From: Methylobacterium sp.
Lineage (GTDB): Bacteria; Pseudomonadota; Alphaproteobacteria; Rhizobiales; Beijerinckiaceae
Reading direction: 5' to 3'
Length of the DNA: 8,858 nucleotides
Assembly (NCBI GenBank): GCA_021154065.1
Contig: JAJKJG010000076.1
Location: 1-8,858, forward strand
Shown here piece after piece: positions 6,286-8,858 of this stretch. Positions within the stretch are counted from its first letter, which is position 1. Each line of letters begins with the position of its first letter. The position numbers and the translations under genes were made by a program. The notes below the pieces were generated by a model. That model saw nothing but the letters and a program-made list of their open reading frames with translations, ran no database searches and had not been told where the DNA came from.

Positions 6286-7182
6286 ATGGGCGGGAACACC
6301 GGAGAATCGGGCCTTGGAACCCGGGTCATGCCGGCGGATAGGGCGCGAGAGGACGGGGCGGATTGGAAGGCGCCGCCGCGGGATTTCGAGCGCTTCCGCG
6401 AGCTTCTGCTCGATCGCCGCGACGGTCTGCCGTCGCGGCTCGTGCGCGCCGCCGAATATGCGCTTGCTCATCCGGACGAGATCGCCTTCGGCACCGTCGC
6501 CTCGGTCGCCGAAGCCGCCGAGATTCAGCCCTCGGCATTGATCCGGTTCGCCAAGGCGCTGGGCTATAACGGCTTTTCGGAGCTGCAAGAGGTCTTCCGG
6601 CATCGCCTGCGCGAGCGCTGGCCGCCTTACGGCGAGCGCCTGGCAAAGCTCCGGACCGAGGCCCCGGACGGCCCGGCCGGGCTGCTTAAGCGCTTCAGCG
6701 CCTCGTCGGCGCTCTCGCTCGCCAAGCTCGACGACACCGTGGTCCCAGAGGATCTGGAGCGCGCGGTCTCGGTCCTGGCCGGCGCCGCGACGATCCATCT
6801 TCTCGGCCTGAGGCGCGCCTTCCCGGTCGCCTCCTATTTGGCCTATGCCCTTGGCAAGCTTCAGGTTTCGGCGAACCTCGTCGACCATGTCGGGGCGCTT
6901 GCCGGCGAGCAGATCGGCGCCGCGCGCGACGGCGACGCGCTCATCGCGGTGAGCTTCACGCCCTATACGCCGGCGACGATCGAGCTCGCCAACGCCTTCT
7001 CAGCGAAGGGGTTTCCGGTCGTTGCCATCACCGACTCGGCGTTCTCGCCGCTGGCGCCGGCGGCGACCGCGCGGATCGAGATCGTCGAGGCCGATGTCGG
7101 CGGCTTCCGCTCGCTCGCGGCGACCTTCTGCGTCGCCATGACCCTTGCGGTGGCGGTTGCGGAACGGCGCGGCGAGCGTTGA
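6286..7182 (+). CDS. MurR/RpiR-family transcriptional regulator, probable inositol regulator
   Basis: A 298-residue cytosolic DNA-binding protein. Residues about 34-110 form the RpiR-type helix-turn-helix domain; the recognition segment is near SVAEAAEIQPSALIRFAKALGYNGFSEL (73-100). Residues about 145-285 form a SIS sugar-isomerase fold, which in this family binds phosphosugars or related ligands. ATG 6286 has GGGAG three bases upstream; ATG 6328, with GGAA eight bases before it, would remove 14 residues and remains possible. The gene is convergent with the iolG-like gene (12-base gap) and divergent from the phosphatase. RpiR-family IolR proteins control inositol catabolism in rhizobia, and motifs matching that operator occur in front of two neighbouring genes. 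A role as IolR, probably a repressor, is therefore inferred but not shown. Confidence 0.88.
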   Translation: MGGNTGESGLGTRVMPADRAREDGADWKAPPRDFERFRELLLDRRDGLPSRLVRAAEYALAHPDEIAFGTVASVAEAAEIQPSALIRFAKALGYNGFSELQEVFRHRLRERWPPYGERLAKLRTEAPDGPAGLLKRFSASSALSLAKLDDTVVPEDLERAVSVLAGAATIHLLGLRRAFPVASYLAYALGKLQVSANLVDHVGALAGEQIGAARDGDALIAVSFTPYTPATIELANAFSAKGFPVVAITDSAFSPLAPAATARIEIVEADVGGFRSLAATFCVAMTLAVAVAERRGER

Positions 7183-7194
7183 TTTCGCAGGAGG

Positions 7195-8184
7195 TTACCC
7201 GACGCGCACCGGCCTGCCGGAGCGCGCCGCCTCGGTCGCGGCGTCGGCCAGAATCTGCGCCCGCAGGCCGTCCTCCCCCGAGGGCGAAGCCGGCGCCTCG
7301 CCGAGCGCTGCGGCAACGAACGCGTCCAGCTCGGCCCGATAGGCCTCGGCGTAGCGCTCGAGGAAGAAGGGCAGCGCCGGGTCCGTGCGGTAGCCCGCCG
7401 AATCGGCGAGCGTGACGGTCGTCGCCTGCCGGTTGCCGGCGCTCAAAAGCCCTGTCGAACCATGGACTTCGATGCGCTGGTCGTAGCCGTATGCGGCGCG
7501 GCGCGAGTTCGAGATCTGGGCGATCCTGCCGGACGCGGTCTTGAGCAGCACGGCGGCCGTGTCGACGTCGTCGGCGGCGCCGATCGCCGGGTCGATGAGG
7601 CAGGCGCCGACCGCGTGCACCTCGACCGGCTCCTCGCCGAGCAGAAAGCGAGCCATATCAAGGTCATGGATCATCATGTCGCGAAACAGCCCGCCCGACC
7701 AGGCGGCGTGCTCCGCTGGCGGCGGGGCGGGGTCGCGGGAGAGGATCGTGACGATCTCGACGGCGCCAAGCTCGCCGGCGCGCAGACGCCGGGCAAGCGC
7801 CGCAAAGCTTGGGTCGAAGCGGCGGTTGAAGCCGATCATGAGGGTTGCGCCGCTCGCCGCAACCACTTCCAGACATTTGCGAATCCGGCCCGCGTCGAGA
7901 TCGACCGGCTTCTCGCAGAAGACCGCCTTGCCGGCCCGCGCGGCACGCTCGATCAGCCCGACATGAAGGTCGGTCGGGGTGCAGATCACGACAGCGTCGA
8001 TGTCGCGGTCCTCGATGATCGAGTCGAGGTCGCGGACATGCGAGCCGGTCGCCGCCGCAAGGGCCTCGGCCGCCGGCGGGCTCGCGTCCGCGATCGCCGC
8101 GAGCCTGGCCCGCGGATGCGCCGCGCTGTTGGCGCCGTGGATGCGCCCGATCCGCCCGGCGCCGAGAAGCCCAATCCGCAGCAT
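7195..8184 (-). CDS. iolG: Gfo/Idh/MocA-family oxidoreductase, probable inositol 2-dehydrogenase
   Basis: A 329-residue NAD-dependent dehydrogenase. The N-terminal Rossmann fold starts with GLLGAGRIG (5-13). The EKP motif gives the catalytic Lys92, and GGLFRDMMIHDLD supplies Asp169 and His173 with the D-x3-H spacing of characterised IolG enzymes. The predicted reaction is myo-inositol plus NAD+ to scyllo-inosose, the first step of inositol catabolism. Close relatives use other inositols or sugars, so substrate choice is inferred partly from the RpiR regulator and phosphatase alongside. ATG 8184 is chosen because GGGGA precedes it and the Rossmann fold begins at residue 2. A start at 8229 would add 15 residues before the fold. 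The gene ends 12 bases from the convergent regulator and is divergent from the short-chain dehydrogenase. Confidence 0.82.
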   Translation of the reverse strand: MLRIGLLGAGRIGRIHGANSAAHPRARLAAIADASPPAAEALAAATGSHVRDLDSIIEDRDIDAVVICTPTDLHVGLIERAARAGKAVFCEKPVDLDAGRIRKCLEVVAASGATLMIGFNRRFDPSFAALARRLRAGELGAVEIVTILSRDPAPPPAEHAAWSGGLFRDMMIHDLDMARFLLGEEPVEVHAVGACLIDPAIGAADDVDTAAVLLKTASGRIAQISNSRRAAYGYDQRIEVHGSTGLLSAGNRQATTVTLADSAGYRTDPALPFFLERYAEAYRAELDAFVAAALGEAPASPSGEDGLRAQILADAATEAARSGRPVRVG

Positions 8185-8185
8185 T

Positions 8186-8224
8186 TTCCCCGCTCGTATT
8201 TCCCCAATTCCAATGCCGTATTCC
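8186..8224 (-). promoter_or_regulatory. Cluster of four GGAA half-sites upstream of iolG
   Basis: Read towards iolG, GGAA occurs at 8224-8221, 8211-8208, 8203-8200 and 8189-8186, the last just before the start codon, where it may serve as ribosome binding site. GGGAATACG and GGGGAAATACG are near copies. They resemble the operator half-site TGGAA but are direct, not inverted, so the link is weak. No convincing promoter boxes were found for iolG. Confidence 0.22.
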
Positions 8225-8288
8225 CACAATCCAACCGGATGCCGGGCGGAGGGGTCGAGAGAACGTTTGATCCAGGTTGACCGGCAGG

Positions 8289-8304
8289 TGGAATTATAAT
8301 TTCA
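8289..8304. promoter_or_regulatory. Candidate IolR-type operator, TGGAA-N6-TTTCA
   Basis: This 16-base element matches the perfect palindrome at 6059-6074 at nine of ten arm positions; only the right arm differs (TTTCA for TTCCA). Its core AATTATAATT (8292-8301) is itself a perfect palindrome. It lies between the divergent iolG-like and short-chain dehydrogenase genes, 35 bases before the latter's start codon, and covers a consensus -10 box. It could control both genes. Confidence 0.5.
8295..8300 (+). promoter_or_regulatory. Consensus -10 box for the short-chain dehydrogenase gene
   Basis: A perfect TATAAT stands out in very G+C-rich surroundings, 39 bases before ATG 8340. No -35 box sits at 16-18 bases: TTGACC (8277-8282) is 12 bases away and TTGATC (8267-8272) is 22. 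The TATAAT is part of the palindromic operator core, so operator symmetry alone could also explain it. Confidence 0.38.
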
Positions 8305-8339
8305 TCGGCGCGCGTGCCCAGACCCCGGTCCAAGCCCTC

Positions 8340-8858
8340 ATGAGCGATGTACCGACCCGCCAGCTCGGCGGCAAGGTCGCCGTCGTCACCGGCGGCACGC
8401 AAGGCTTGGGCGAGGCGATCGCGCGGCTGTTCGCGGCGCGCGGCGCGGCGGGCCTCGTGATCTGCGGCCGCCAGAGCCACAAGGGCGAGGCTGTCGCCGC
8501 CGACCTTACCGGCCAAGGCTGCCGCACCGTATTCGTGCGCGCCGATCTTGGCGCGGTCGACGACGCCCGCGCCGTCGTCGCGGCGGCGGAGCGCGCCTTC
8601 GGCCGCGTCGACGCCCTCGTCAACGCCGCCGGCATCACCGACCGCGGCACGATCTTCGACACCTCGCCGGAGCTCTTCGACCGCATGGTGGCGGTGAACC
8701 TGCGGGCGCCGTTCTTCCTCATGCAGGAGGCGGCAAAGCTCATGCGGCGCGAGCGCGTCGAGGGCGCGATGGTCAACATCCTGTCGATGTCGGCCCATGG
8801 CGGCCAGCCCTTCCTCACGCCCTACAGCATGTCGAAGGGAGCGCTCGCGACGCTGACC
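8340..8858 (+). CDS. Short-chain dehydrogenase/reductase, 3' end beyond the window
   Basis: The first 173 residues of a classical SDR (usual length about 250); the frame is open to the last base. Visible motifs are the cofactor loop TGGTQGLG (17-24), Asp69, NAAG (95-98), Asn120, Ser149 or Ser151, and the catalytic YSMSK (Tyr162, Lys166). Gly43-Arg44 at the end of the second strand, rather than an Asp, hints at NADP(H), but this is weak. Substrate is unknown; polyol, sugar or inositol-derived ketones are plausible given the neighbours. The start is ATG 8340, with no good Shine-Dalgarno sequence upstream. It is divergent from the iolG-like gene across 155 bases holding the operator-like palindrome, so it may belong to the inositol regulon. 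Confidence 0.9.
   Translation, partial: MSDVPTRQLGGKVAVVTGGTQGLGEAIARLFAARGAAGLVICGRQSHKGEAVAADLTGQGCRTVFVRADLGAVDDARAVVAAAERAFGRVDALVNAAGITDRGTIFDTSPELFDRMVAVNLRAPFFLMQEAAKLMRRERVEGAMVNILSMSAHGGQPFLTPYSMSKGALATLT

Noticed and set aside
4926..6329. 467-residue minus-strand open frame spanning the phosphatase and both intergenic regions
   Set aside because: Extremely arginine/proline-rich, runs through the antitoxin gene, palindromes and promoter region, and lies in a different frame from the phosphatase motifs.

Overview
The window is strongly G+C-rich, with G/C-ending codons throughout. It carries an HWE-family histidine kinase, a KaiC-like ATPase, an RpiR-type regulator beside an inositol dehydrogenase, and a possible EcfG-type promoter. 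Together these point to an alphaproteobacterium, most likely a Hyphomicrobiales (Rhizobiales) relative. No mobile element, tRNA, rRNA or CRISPR array was seen.

Left part (1-4674), signalling. A minus-strand pair, a KaiC-family double ATPase (1766-3286) followed by a PAS/HWE sensor kinase (339-1769), is joined by a 4-base GTGA overlap. Divergently, 293 bases away, lies an HD-GYP cyclic-di-GMP phosphodiesterase with a degenerate receiver domain (3580-4674). A GGAAC-N18-GTT element upstream of kaiC resembles promoters of the alphaproteobacterial general stress sigma factor EcfG. Positions 1-34 may be the first codons of another minus-strand gene, since a very good Shine-Dalgarno sequence precedes them.

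Middle (4675-5209). This holds a small Phd/YefM-type antitoxin gene with no recognisable toxin beside it, and a possible 25-residue single-span membrane peptide.

Right part (5210-8858), apparently an inositol module. It consists of an inositol-monophosphatase-family enzyme (minus), a divergent MurR/RpiR-family regulator (plus), an inositol 2-dehydrogenase-like enzyme (minus, convergent with the regulator), and the start of a short-chain dehydrogenase (plus, divergent from the dehydrogenase and cut by the window end). The phosphatase could release free inositol from inositol phosphates, and the IolG-like enzyme would oxidise it to inosose. The regulator is a good candidate for the controller.

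The strongest new observation is a near-identical 16-base inverted repeat, TGGAA-N6-TTCCA, in front of the phosphatase, with a one-mismatch copy in front of the short-chain dehydrogenase. In both places it lies over the likely -10 region. It matches the GGAA-N6-TTCC motif I recall for the RpiR-type IolR of Sinorhizobium. It ties the phosphatase to the inositol genes and helps fix the phosphatase start codon. The intergenic region before the regulator also holds nested repeats and two mutually exclusive hairpins of unknown role.
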